Assembly: GCF_037975245.1 (NCBI RefSeq)
Contig: NC_092574.1
Span: 20,781,213-20,845,212 of the forward strand
DNA from: Apostichopus japonicus
Taxonomy: Eukaryota > Echinodermata > Holothuroidea > Aspidochirotida > Stichopodidae
Direction: 5' to 3'
Length of the DNA: 64,000 nucleotides
The notes beneath the pieces are model-generated. The model did not search any database. It had not been told where the DNA came from and saw nothing but the letters and a program-made list of their open reading frames with translations. Made by a program: the position numbers and the translations under genes. Below are positions 22,426 through 33,699 of this stretch, in pieces; the stretch's first letter is position 1, and each line of letters begins with the position of its first letter.

Positions 22426-23185
22426 AAATCCCAGTAAATTCCAACAAGTTCCCCTTTTTGCTATAGAGAATTCTCTTTTTCTTATTTTTGTAACGTAAAA
22501 GTTCCATTGTCCATAGTGGTGAGAAATTATGAAAACTGTAACTAGAAAGTGCCGTTTTGTTAACATATAAAAGTGATTAAAAAGGGTAGTATGTTGAATA
22601 CCATTCGATAACTGAAAATTGTGATACAGAATGCATATATAGAGGGTCCATTTCGTCTTTCGTTATGAGTTGATTTTGTGATATTGTTCCCACAAATCAA
22701 AACAAATTCACACCACCCACTGAACCTTCAAAGTTTTAGGTCCAACCTTCATTATATTATCATAACAAAACATTATTTGGTTAAACTCTTAAAAATAAAA
22801 TCTGTCTCAGCGCGACGGGTAAACATTCTTCCAATATCAATTTTGCATGTTAATTTGTCAAGTTATAACTATCACCAACAAATATACTGAATAAAAATAG
22901 CGACCAGTTCATCACGTTGACTAAGGTAACAGTGGCTATTAATGATTCTTTAGTTCAACGCTATTATTGTTTTAACATTTGCCACACACTGAAGTTTAAA
23001 ACGTTGCTAAGAAATGAAAACATCTTTTGTACGGTTTCCGTTAAATTAACAGGCTTATCTAATGGTATAGCCTTTGCAGTGTGTTCAAATGTCGTGTCAT
23101 GATGTATATTAAGTTAGTGTAATGAATTGAAAACTCCAGAACAGTTAAAAGCCTCCTGAGAGACTGGAATGTTTTTCACCACATA

Positions 23186-23229
<44 letters not shown>

Positions 23230-23230
<1 letters not shown>

Positions 23231-23318
23231 CGGGAGGCCCGTGGTTCGAATCCCGGTGGAGGCTGAAAGTTTTTTCACTGTTCTTGATTTTCCAACTCAT
23301 TACGATTTTCATTTATAT
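23230..23318 (+). mobile_element. SINE family C, 5'-truncated copy
   Basis: Identical over most of its length to the 3' part of the copy at 23564: GTGGTTCGAATCCCGGTGG (B box), then a tail with TTTTTTCACTGTTCTTGA. It begins abruptly after a (TA)n tract (about 23187-23228), so the A box is missing. Confidence 0.75.
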
Positions 23319-23563
23319 ATATTCATTTGCCTTTGTCGTTTACCTCCATTGCATTAACATAAAGTCTGTTCAAAGTATCTCTTTCGAGATCCGGCTTTAG
23401 GAATCACAAATGATTTTCGAGTTGGATAGCATCATGTTTGATCTCTAGAGTAGGGCAAAATATGTCACCAAAAACAGAACTAGTATTGTTCGATATAGGT
23501 GACAAACGCCTACAGTGGAATTACGATCTTCCTTACCGGTTTCGAACCTCTGGACATACAATC

Positions 23564-23688
23564 AGCGTCCATAGCCTAGTGGTTAGGGTGTCCGCGTACA
23601 GAGCGGGAGGCCCGTGGTTCGAATCCCGGTGGAGGCTGAAAGTTTTTTCACTGTTCTTGATTTTCCAACTCATTACGATTTCCATTTA
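23564..23688 (+). mobile_element. SINE family C, full tRNA-derived head
   Basis: An A box (TAGCCTAGTGG) and B box (GGTTCGAATCC) at tRNA spacing, followed by a non-tRNA tail ending in TTTATATATA that runs into (TA)n. The internal Pol III promoter looks intact. Not a functional tRNA: the acceptor stem does not close and there is a long tail. Confidence 0.75.
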
Positions 23689-24073
23689 TATATATATATA
23701 GATATATATATATATATAAATATTATATGTATTTATTCTTATTTAATAAATTGATATCACTTGATATGCTAGTAGGCCCTACAACTTTGCTGATAAATCA
23801 TTTCACATACATATATATCTGCATGCCCATCAACGCACTTGTGGCACAAAGCATGGAATATATATTATTAAAGAAAGAAATTATCTGTTGTTCTCATGTC
23901 TGTTATGAGTACATTACGATGGGAAACGTGTCGATGAGACGATTTTTTTTTTATAGCTCATTGGAATTATTAAAACAGCGTTCATTATATTTATAAGTTG
24001 ATCACATTTTGTAATGTTCTATCAACGTTGGCCTTCATATATATATCATATTTATATAAATAACTAAATAAAT

Positions 24074-24357
24074 ATTCAAGTACAATTTCACTCGGTATGA
24101 GAACAAGGTTATAGGTAAACGTGTACACTTAATATTGCACATATATCTATACACATATCTACTAGTATGGCTACTAGTACTAGTGAGGGTACAAATCCAC
24201 GAGTGAGGGTAATGTTCTAGCAAAATGACCCTCACTCGTGGATTTGTACCCTCACTGGTAGCCATGAAATGTGTATAGATATAAGTGCAATCTTAAGTGT
24301 ACTCGTTTACCTATAACCTTGTACTCATTGTCATACCGAGTGAAGTTGTACTTGAAT
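24074..24357. repeat. Foldback element, arms of about 130 bp, 17-bp loop
   Basis: The left arm 24074-24210 and right arm 24228-24357 are near reverse complements with a few substitutions and small indels. Shared blocks include ATTCAAGTACAA, CACTCGGTATGA, AAGGTTATAGGTAAACG and GAGGGTACAAATCCACGAGT. The loop is AATGTTCTAGCAAAATG. No coding capacity, and no target duplication was recognised. Confidence 0.85.
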
Positions 24358-25661
24358 AGTCGTACTCAAGGATGGTGTTGTACTCGTTCTGCCATGGTCT
24401 GTATTGTATGCTTCAATGCTAGAAATCCAAAATCCCATTCCAAGAGCAAAATCCAAACTGCATGGATCACGAGGTTACGGTGTGACCCCCCTCCATTCCC
24501 CCCTCCCCCATCCCCCTTAGTTCGTTCAAATATACTTACGACGATATTTAAATATTTTTGGATAGTGACGGTTTGTTATCGATTTCGTTTTTTTGTTTTT
24601 CTTCAAGTATAAGATCTTTCGGATAAAATGGGTAACAAGGGACAACAATGGTGTAATGATTTAATATTTTCGACAAATAGTGCAAAAGAAACAAACGATT
24701 TTTTCCGGAAATTTATTAGAAAACCTCCGACTAAAATTGCGTAAAAGTCAAATATTTTTATTCCATTACACGTGTTGAGTCATACAGAAAGCAACCTATT
24801 CCCACCCACGGACCCCCCCCCCCCTATACGGAAGCAAACGGAAGCAATAAAGTAATGTTCACCGGCTCTTAACACATTAACTATCACCAATGACCTCAGC
24901 AATTTCCATTTTCAAAGCCAGAGATATCACTCTCAGACTTGTAAAAACTGACCCTCTTGATAGCGAAAGTGTTTTCGAGCCTTATAGCTGTTCGGCTTTT
25001 ACGGACCCAATTCTTCAAGGAGCCCTACCACCCCATAGTAACTAATTGTCTATTTAAGACAAAAAGAGCAAATAGATGAAGGCAAAAATGAACGTCAAAC
25101 ATGTTGAGTGCAAGGTAACTATGCTATAATAATATATAGGCCTAGTACCGTTTTCAAAGTTGTAGACGACGACACAGCTTTTTGAACAAAATTAAAAGAT
25201 TTATCATTCAATTAATGAACGCACTTTGTATTTGCCAGAAGGAGGGGACACTGGGGGGGGGGGGGGCGGAGGCAGTGGACGAGGGGTTAGTGCAGAGGTG
25301 ACACTTGTAGGATATTAAACATTCAACAATTAAATGTGGCATAAATTGATAAAGCTGATAATATAAATTAATCGATATTTTAAAAACCGGAATCCACCTT
25401 TCCATTTAACGGCCTACATAGTAATTCGCAAATAATAATAAATAGTAAAAAAAAATAGTAATAATTTAATACATGTGTGTGCGACGAACAGAATAGGAGA
25501 CTCTCAGCGCATGCGTACCTGATTTCATGTCAACCATGATGATTTTATGGAATATATCTGTCGCTATACGGACAAGATTGCAGACCATTTGTCCAGGTAC
25601 AGGTTCAACGGTGCCGCAATGCAGCTTCAACACTGTACGAATATGGGATCTGTGATGTATG

Positions 25662-26691
25662 CTATGTGTCGTGAATAATGACTGCGATGACGTCATGCCT
25701 CTTTTGGCGACTTCTTCCGTCACACCTGTCCGTCATCTATACACAAAGGAAACCAAATAAAAATGGTTTTACATGAACCTATAGTTTGATTATCGATCAC
25801 TGAACTACATATCGTCGAACATGTGCATAGCACGCATTCTAATACAATTATGAGAATACGTTATAGTCTACACAAAAAATAATGACACTTCTACCAGTAA
25901 TGACATGTCGAATTACTCATGCTATAATCATATAAATGATACACTTCGTTCTTATAGTGATTATAAACATACGTATGTGTGGTTACACGAATATTAAAGA
26001 TGTATCTACCATGCATATGCAGATGTCTCGTCCAATGAAGCGTTGATAAATGATTAAAAGAAAAGGAGCCAGGTGCAAGCTGATAGATGGGAAATTAATC
26101 ACATTCAATCTTTCTCTCATGTTTACAAAATGATGGTGGCAAAATGCTCTTCAAATGTTTAAATTTGCCTTGAACATTTGATTAAAACTATATTTTTGTT
26201 ATAAAATATATCTTCCAGGAAATGGAAATGGAAAGTGAACAATCGCAAGTGATCAATAAAACGGTACCGTAGCTAATGAATATGCAGTTTGTGAAACAAA
26301 AATATGAACAATAAGTTTTTTTTATTATGAACTATTGGAAACTGTGAGATAAAACCGGGTAGGTTAAGTAATAATAACGTAAAACGTTATTTTAAATTAG
26401 ATACAAAGTCGAAAGTGTTTCATATCCATATCATATATCTCATATCATCATAGCAAATGATTTTTAACACCGAAAGAACCATAAAGAATTATTTGCCTCG
26501 GCAACACCGTCATGCTTATGAGCGAGAGTTTCTCCCGTCTCACCAATGATTCCACTCAGCATGTGCAGTAAAGTAAAACGTGTCATGAACACGCAATATA
26601 GATTGCATGTCAGTGTACCCTGCAGTCGAGACAATTGCTTGTGTAATGTACTGTCGTGTCACGTTTCACAAAGCACTATATAGTATATATG

Positions 26692-26722
<31 letters not shown>

Positions 26723-26745
26723 ATATATATGAATATATATATATA

Positions 26746-26825
<80 letters not shown>

Positions 26826-27151
26826 TAGATATATATATACAGACTCGTACTGATTACGTATAAAATGTAGATGAGATTTACTGTGTACTTAACTCTGTTT
26901 TCAGACGCAAAATTCTCTACAAAGATATCAAACGAAAAAACTTCAGAAATATGTTAGAGCTGTCTAAAATTAGATTTTCGTCTCATCTTTACTTTTGAAT
27001 CAAACCGTATACGGAAGAACCCAATACGAATATATGAATAATTAAGTAAAAACGGGGCAAAATTTTACTTACTTGCATAAAACATGTTCTTTAAGAAATT
27101 CGATAATGCCTGCTTTAGCGTTAAGTCCTCAAAATTACGATCTTTTAATCG
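25662..27151 (-). CDS. 3' end of a spliced minus-strand gene, three exons in phase, product unknown
   Basis: Minus-strand exons: 27151-27073 (acceptor AAAGTTTAG, donor GTAAGT), reading [20 protein letters not shown]; 26619-26544 (acceptor TCTCGACTGCAG, donor GTGAGA), reading [20 protein letters not shown]; and 25725-25662 (acceptor GACGGACAG), reading [20 protein letters not shown] then TAG. The phases agree at both joins (A+GG gives Arg, TG+G gives Trp). A possible earlier exon near 27440-27370 ([19 protein letters not shown]) is also phase 0 but has a weak GTTTAT donor. The longer overlapping frame at 25466-25723 is probably a shadow. No family was recognised. TA microsatellites sit in the first intron. 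Confidence 0.5.
26685..26836. repeat. (TA)n microsatellite, interrupted
   Basis: TA tracts broken by TTTA, GAATA and GATAGA units, inside the presumed intron of the 25662-27151 gene. Confidence 0.95.
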
Positions 27152-27533
27152 CTAAACTTTGGAAGGATTAATAGCCTCTGCGTCTCTTAATTACACAGAA
27201 GCCTAATGACGGAGTAACTTGCTAACTTCAAAGTAAACTTTCATATCTTTCATTTTTAGTAACGATTATAAGCGATTTTTAACTCCAAATGATGACCAGG
27301 TAGTAAGATTTGTAAATAAGAGAGAGAAATATAGAAATTCTAGACTAATATATATATAAACCTTGGCACGTTCTTTAAACGTAGCGCAGACTAAGGGAGC
27401 AACTGCCCTCCCTTTTTTTAAAACTATATCAGAAATACACCACTGCAAGGAGAAACCATCACATGTAGATACATATATCAGCTGGCGTGTATTCTTATAT
27501 GGATTTATTTGGCCTTGTAGAGCAGTGCCGTAT

Positions 27534-27536
<3 letters not shown>

Positions 27537-27585
<49 letters not shown>

Positions 27586-27596
27586 ATATATATATA

Positions 27597-27646
<50 letters not shown>

Positions 27647-27690
27647 GGATATTAATATATATATATATATATATATATTAATATCCCTAA
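27537..27690. repeat. (TA)n tract containing a perfect 48-bp palindrome
   Basis: Bases 27643-27690 form a perfect palindrome: TTAGGGATATTAAT, then TA units, then ATTAATATCCCTAA. The rest is TA repeats with GTATGTA and AAACA interruptions. Confidence 0.9.
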
Positions 27691-28196
27691 AACATCAATT
27701 TATAGCTATATATGACACAGGAATCGAGGTTAAAACAACCTATGCCAACATCACGAATGGCGATCGAACGGGAAACATTGTCTCTCCTTATGTTGTGCCT
27801 CGAATCAATCAGTCCTAAACGGGCATTTTTTTTTTATGTCAACATTCTAAGTGGTTTTGCATCTTAAATGTAAGTCCTCTGTGGGCGATATAAATACATT
27901 TAATCGTGTATATGTTGTTAGAAATGGAGACTGTTATTTGCGCTTACTTTAAATTTCTTACGATTCCAATGAAAATTGTCATGTGAGGCAAGGGAGATGC
28001 ACTATATGTTGATATACGTTTTTCTTTAAATTATATATATATATACCGGAAGAATTATCCCAGAAAAGCATATTAGATGAGAACAATTTGGCCCAAAACA
28101 ATATAAAACTTAAAGTGATATAGCCACGTACATTACAGTATTTCGCTTTGTTTTAAGCTTTCTAAGGATATAATATTTGTTAGGGTCTAACTATAA

Positions 28197-28466
28197 CATA
28201 GGGTAGATGACTATATGGGTCTTACAACCCCCCCCCCCTCCCCCAAGTCAAATGTTGGGGCATACATCACCATACCCCGATCTTGTAACCTTTTTCAACA
28301 CATTTTAAATGAGCAGTTTCTTAATTAATCATCGCTTTTCATGTGGAGAAAAATGTACTTTCTGTCACACGCATATCCATAACATTTGGGGGGAAGGTGA
28401 TTACATTGGCCACCCCTAGTCAAATGTTGGGGATACCCCCCCTCCCCTCCCGGATCTACGCCAATG
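28197..28466. mobile_element. Possible small MITE with CATTGGCGTAGATC-type ends
   Basis: The right end reads, on the minus strand, CATTGGCGTAGATCCGGGAG, like the ends of the element at 48698. The left end has CATAGGGTAGATG. Two copies of GTCAAATGTTGGGG lie inside with C-runs. No target duplication was found, so the limits are tentative. Confidence 0.4.
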
Positions 28467-28719
28467 CATACATACAGTCTTGTTGAAATTTGTATGCGAT
28501 TCTAGAAAGCGTCACTAAGTTGTATGTTCACAGTTAATATACCAAGGGCATTAATTGAAACAAAACGGAGTATTGTCATATAGTTACACACGGACAGAAA
28601 AATGTTTTATTTTTCTTTTTGTTCATTTTCTTGTTTTGATCTTGATTTGAATGTAGGGTTTCAAATTTCACCTAAGTTGAAGTGAAGTTTACAGTATCCC
28701 TGTGATTTATAGTGTAATC

Positions 28720-29105
28720 ATGATAATGAAATGCCGTCCTTATTTTAAAGATAAATCAGAATTTGTTCCTCTTTTTCATCAGTTAAAACCTGTATTTCAA
28801 CCTAGACTTCACCTTTTCGATGAAACTACTAATTTTAAGCCCCTATATAAACTACGTAAAGATATACGTAAAGTATATATACGTAAAGTAAGATAAGATA
28901 AAGTAAGATATAGAGTAAGTAGATACGTAAGAAAAGATATACGTAAAATAAGATACTATAGAGATCTAGGTAAATTTACTATACCACAGGTATTCCCTGA
29001 TAACAATTCCTTTCAACTCCCAAATCGCTCCTACTTCGTCGACGAAGTTGAGCAAGGTTTGTTCAAGTTCGGGTGGAGCAATTCACGGGATTACTTAGAG
29101 CTCAG
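28720..29105 (+). CDS. Coding exon with an internal tandem-repeat expansion and stop
   Basis: One frame reads MKCRPYFKDKSEFVPLFHQL from an ATG at 28726, through FDETTNFKPLYKLRKDIR, then a repetitive Lys/Arg/Tyr stretch (28853-28966), then FPDNNSFQLPNRSYFVDEVE and LFKFGWSNSRDYLEL, up to a perfect donor CTCAG/GTAAGG at 29105. The only interruption is a TAA at 28894-28896 within the repetitive stretch, which consists of degenerate ACGTAAAGATAT units. The frame is the same on both sides of the repeat, consistent with a repeat expansion having landed in an exon. If the acceptor at 28989 is used, the repeat is intronic and only 28990-29105 is coding. No family was recognised. Confidence 0.45.
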
Positions 29106-29776
29106 GTAAGGCTATACGAAATGTTTTTTCTTTTCATTTTATAAACGGAGGGAGAGGGGAGGGGGGGGGGTATTGAAGCACTTAACACTAAAAGCATGTT
29201 ATTCAACCGATTTCATTGGCTTTGAAATGCGTCAGTATAAATTACACGAGTCATGGAATGTGTATAAACTGAACAAAACAGATAGAAACAAGACATTTTT
29301 TCGACACTACAAAATTTATGTTGCCAATTAGATAGAATATGTTTAAGTGCTTGGATTGCAGCAAAATAGATAGCACACGGTATGAACACCTACAGCATCA
29401 GGTCCCAACAGAGAATCAACGGAAGGTTTAGTTCGCGTGTATCGGTAAATACAAATGTAAACAAATTGTGGAGTACTTCCATTAAGCTCCTATTAGTATA
29501 ATGTTACTACATCACTTTTCTGTTACCGCCAATAGCATGATCATTAAACTTTGGACCGTTTAAGGCGTCATTGTTACATGCATGACGGTCCTAAACTAGG
29601 CTTATACAACACAACACAAACTTAGTGATAACTCCCATTGGTACACACATCCATGGAATGTTCCACAAATGCAGCTCAACTGAGATAAAACTCAAAGTCG
29701 GGCTTAGGTTTTTCCTGTCTTTCTTTTAATTTGGAAGATGCTTTCGCAACAAAACATGCATGGAACGTTACGTAAC

Positions 29777-31128
29777 CAGGGGCGTATCCAGGATTTTCCA
29801 ATAGGGGGGGCGCCAGGCATGAATGATCGCCGTCCTGGGGGATGGGTCTAAGGGGAGGGGTGTACAATTTTTGCTTTCAAAGAAGGGCTGAAATGCAAAA
29901 TGGTGTCATATGCATGGGCGGCGATCCGTACTTCCGAGTGGGGGGGGGGGGGAGAGGGGATATGACCTTGTTGACTATCTAAGCGTAGCGCCACCATGAG
30001 TTGGCGCGAAGCGTACAAGAAAATTTTGGGATTAACAAACCCTCTAGATGGCCGGAAACGGCACTTCCCGAATGTTTCCAAGCGGCATATACCCAACTTT
30101 AAAATAGGGATGTCATGTCCGAAATATCTCATAATCAGGATCCAAAATACTTTTTTTTTTAATTTCGGGTGTTATTTTGGGAAAATTGCCCCTGTCAATC
30201 TTGTTTCAGGCGCAACGTTAGAATGTTCGAGAGCTCTGTTATATTATTCGATGAAGAAAATGGCCTCATGCAGGCTATTATAGGCCTATACACATGCAAT
30301 ACACAATTACACATAGTTACATTCCTAGGTACCGATTGCTAGGGCATCCAGGTGAAACGTGTATTAAGCATTACCCTGGTTACATGAGATTCTCAGCTGT
30401 TCGAGGGAACATGTACGCGTGTAGGCCTACTATAGGGCCTATATGAATACTATGAGCGTGCATATATGTACTATATCAATACCGTGGGCGCAATAATACA
30501 TTTTGTTGTTATAGGGCCAATGAAGCCTACAGTCAACTATTTTTGCTTTATAAAGACGCTTTATTTGAAAAGATCGCACTGCGTTTATGGTAGGCGAGAA
30601 ATGAAGCTAAAAAAGAGCCGTACATTAACGAAGATGCATAAATGTAGGCATGAAAATATTCTTATCCCTGGCATTTGGTGGGGGGGGGGATATGGTGCAT
30701 TACATCCCCTCCACCCATTTTCATGGGGGGATATATCCCCCCTCCACCCAGGATCGCCGCCCATGGCCATATGTGATCCATTTTTCGACCTTAATAATAA
30801 GCAACATTTCCAGTAAATATGGACACAAAATGCACAATTTAGTATGGCTGGCATGTCATTTAGTGTTTATAGTGATAATACAAACACAATTACCATCTAT
30901 GTTTCTAAAACTATTATGCCGCCGAACTTCGCCAGAACCTTTTTTTTGGCAAACAAAAAATAAAGCATACGGGAGGGGGGGGGGGGTTGAGCGATCACCG
31001 ACATCTCACATAAAGGTCGTCATCAATTTTTTTTTTTTTTTTTTTTTTTTGCTAAACTTTTTTTTTTTTTTGGTGACGGCCAATAGGGGGGCGCGCGCCT
31101 GTTGCGCCCCCCCCTGGATACGCCCCTG
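29777..31128. mobile_element. hAT-like non-autonomous element, copy 1 of a 1.35-kb family
   Basis: The ends are the perfect 16-bp inverted pair CAGGGGCGTATCCAGG / CCTGGATACGCCCCTG. CGTAAC flanks both sides directly (29771-29776 and 31129-31134). Near-identical along its length to 56868-58205, so both moved recently. The subterminal block AGCGTAGCGCCACCATGAG is shared with the elements at 10408 and 14253. Frames inside are short and G-run dependent; there is no transposase. Confidence 0.9.
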
Positions 31129-32020
31129 CGTAACTAACTTTTTGTATAGAAGAACGTCGCTTTGGAGGTATTTACGGTAAAAGTCGTGTACAATTACATT
31201 AATCTTTGACAAGCAAGTTGTGCGTTTTTATAATGCAATGTGATTATAGAAGGATATCTCAAGATTCTGAAAATCTTACAAGTCTTGTCATTGGAGACTG
31301 AAATTTTGCGAGCTTTAATTTTGTCCAATCAGCTTGAATTTTATATCATTGAAAAGGGGAGTCTGTCTCCTGACGTAATCCCGTGGAAACGAAGTATTGA
31401 TTTTTCTTTTAAACTAAAAAAATGGGGGGGGGGGGATCGAGCTTTGAAATGAACTATGCCCAATAGATAAACGGATTGTGATACAGTGTGCAACTGTGTA
31501 GGCGGAAAGGGACTAAAAACTGTCGATCGCCGTACTCTTTAAATAAAAATATACCAGCTTAAATATTGTTAATCAAAATTTTAAAGTAGATACTGGTTGA
31601 CGAGATAGATTAATCTATCATTTGCAGAAAAGTAGGAAGGTTAATCGAAGGAATAAAGAAGTCAATAGCCACCACATGTGTATAGCACAGGGTATATTTG
31701 GAGTGCAGGCATTCTCATTTCCGTGCGTGCTGCACGTTGAGTAGCGTTTAGGAATTGTTACGTTGTAGACGGTGGTACTAATGAAAAAAAAAAGTAATAA
31801 TACACTTTAGCGTTACAGGAGACGTTATGTTAGAAATACAAAAACCGCTATTTTATTTTTTACTGAAGTATGTTTTAACATTATTTAAAAGCGTTTTTTC
31901 TGCGTAACATAAATGCCACCGGCTATGTTTACTCAGCTGTTTTTTTGTGTGTGTTAAGTAGTTAATTTTTTGGTGTTTTTTGGTTTTGATCTGGAAATCA
32001 AGAGGAAAAAGTAAACAGCA

Positions 32021-32055
32021 TGATTGTCGTCATACTAAAAGTATGACGACAATCA
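32021..32055. repeat. Short perfect hairpin
   Basis: Perfect 16-bp arms (TGATTGTCGTCATACT and its reverse complement) around AAA, ending eight bases before a SINE. Confidence 0.8.
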
Positions 32056-32062
32056 AAGCTCA

Positions 32063-32226
32063 ACCGGTGCTATGGCCGAGTGGATAAAGGCAGTGGCATT
32101 TGAAGCAATGAGGCTTATCGGGAGGTTCCAGGTTCGATACCCGGCCGAGTCATAGTAAGGTGGGTTTTTTCATCCAAGAGCAATCTACGGTTTTCCCATC
32201 TGATATAAATTTCTAAATTGAAATTA
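32063..32226 (+). mobile_element. SINE family A, plus strand, 3'-truncated
   Basis: A tRNA-like head with A box TGGCCGAGTGG and B box GGTTCGATACC and a long variable region, as in class II (Leu/Ser) tRNAs, followed by a conserved body (CATCCAAGAGCAATCTACGG). It matches the minus-strand copies at 38645 and 47055 but stops before their TTGAATTGGAAGC block. Confidence 0.8.
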
Positions 32227-32688
32227 TTTCAGCGGAAATGAAATACCGATGTATACGTTACATTTCGACAGATACCGTGATCGGTGCAACGAAACTCGTA
32301 ACTAAACGCGATATCCTCTACCGTCCAAGTCCAATTAAACAAGATCATTGCGTTTCCATGACTAAACGTATACAGATAATCTTGGTGGAGCCTCCATATA
32401 TAACAATGCCTGCCTGCATCCAATCGCTTCGGAGTTATAACTAGCACTTATTCTGTACGGATTACAGAACTAACATGTTATTAAGGTCTCTACGTAAAAT
32501 GCTAATTAGAAATAACTGTTACAAACCTCCCCTGTGACTGAGGCAGTACCGGTACATGGTTAAATATGACAGTGTAAGGCAACAAACCGTGGCAGTCGCA
32601 CTAATTGAATCTTCAATGGTCTTCATTTGGCAAGAAAAAGTATTTGTCTCAGAGAAGATACCTCATCGTATCAATGTAGTGTGTAAGC

Positions 32689-33596
32689 TGTAATGTACTG
32701 TCACGACAATAAAATGTGTCATATAGGCTATGCGCATGTTTCAGTCGAGTGTGACCATGCAGTCTAATAGGTCTGAAAGGCTTTAAATGTACCAGTGTAC
32801 AGGCCTAGACTATTCATGAGAAACATTGTGACATTTCGTTTCAAATCAACTTTAGCCATGTGTGGGTCGTTTATGTTTTTTTTTCAAGTTATTATGAAAT
32901 AAAGATTCATAGCTTATACACCGTACATTTTCCACTGTATATGTTTGCATACTACATACTGAGTACGTATCAATACCCCTGCACAGCCCCTTTCCAATGT
33001 TCTCCTTCCGTCAGGAAAAAATGAGTTCCGAATGACAACAGATTAACAAGTTTGTCGAAATGTTATCAAACGATATTTGGTTTCAATGACTTGGATGTCA
33101 CAAGTGTACAAGTGGAAGTACGTGTAGTACGGAAATAGGTGACATAAAGCAAGTATGGATCACATTAGGACTTCACATGAATAACGCAGCCGCCTTCCAG
33201 AAATGGTCCTGACTTAAAGAATTAACGGCTCCAGGAAGAGCCAGCATGTAAGCTGTCCGTCCAATGACAGGTAGCTTTGACCTAGTTGGAACTACAACAA
33301 GGCATTATAAAGACCGCATTATGCTTTGACGATTGTGTGTGTTAGTCAATGAAACAGTTAAATATGGAGAAGGCTATGTTAACAATCTTCGAAACAAGCA
33401 TTTAAGTTATATATGTATTAATGTAAGGGCAGTTCTCAGGTACAGTTGTAAATATTTCATATTGTTATGTTAATAAGTTGTTTAGTAGAGTATCCTATAT
33501 GTTATATTTGTAATTCATTTCCCGTGTTAATCTTCGTTATTCTGTGCTGAATTTTTAACTTGCATGTTCCCGCCAAGAAGTTAATTCGACGCGACA
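32689..33596 (+). mobile_element. 5' LTR of a Gypsy-like retrotransposon, internal region lost
   Basis: It probably starts TGTAATGTACTGTCACGAC, similar to the solo LTR at 14424, and ends CGCGACA two bases before a primer-binding site. A TATA-like ATTATAAAG lies near 33305. The left edge is less certain than the right. No gag or pol frame follows in the next kilobase and no 3' LTR was seen, so the element is broken. Confidence 0.55.
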
Positions 33597-33598
33597 TA

Positions 33599-33617
33599 TG
33601 GTGGCAGCGGTGGGATG
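33599..33617 (+). other. Primer-binding site, tRNA-Leu type
   Basis: TGGTGGCAGCGGTGGGAT is complementary to the 3' end of metazoan tRNA-Leu (ending CCCACCGCTGCCA plus CCA). Its position two bases after an LTR end ...CA fits reverse-transcription priming. Confidence 0.7.
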
Positions 33618-33699
33618 CGATATGAATGTCACATGGAAAGGCAAATACCACGTCTGCTATATGTCACGATATGTTGTGTATCTTAATCCTATGCGTCCT

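Noticed and set aside
25466-25723. 85-aa minus-strand frame with a GTACGC donor
   Set aside because: Attractive alone, but the upstream exon (26619-26544) joins the same acceptor in a different frame that ends at 25662. The phase evidence favours that reading.
30466-31180. Frames of 89-176 aa shared by both 1.35-kb elements
   Set aside because: Length comes from G-runs and duplicated non-coding DNA; no transposase motifs, and the runs differ between the copies.
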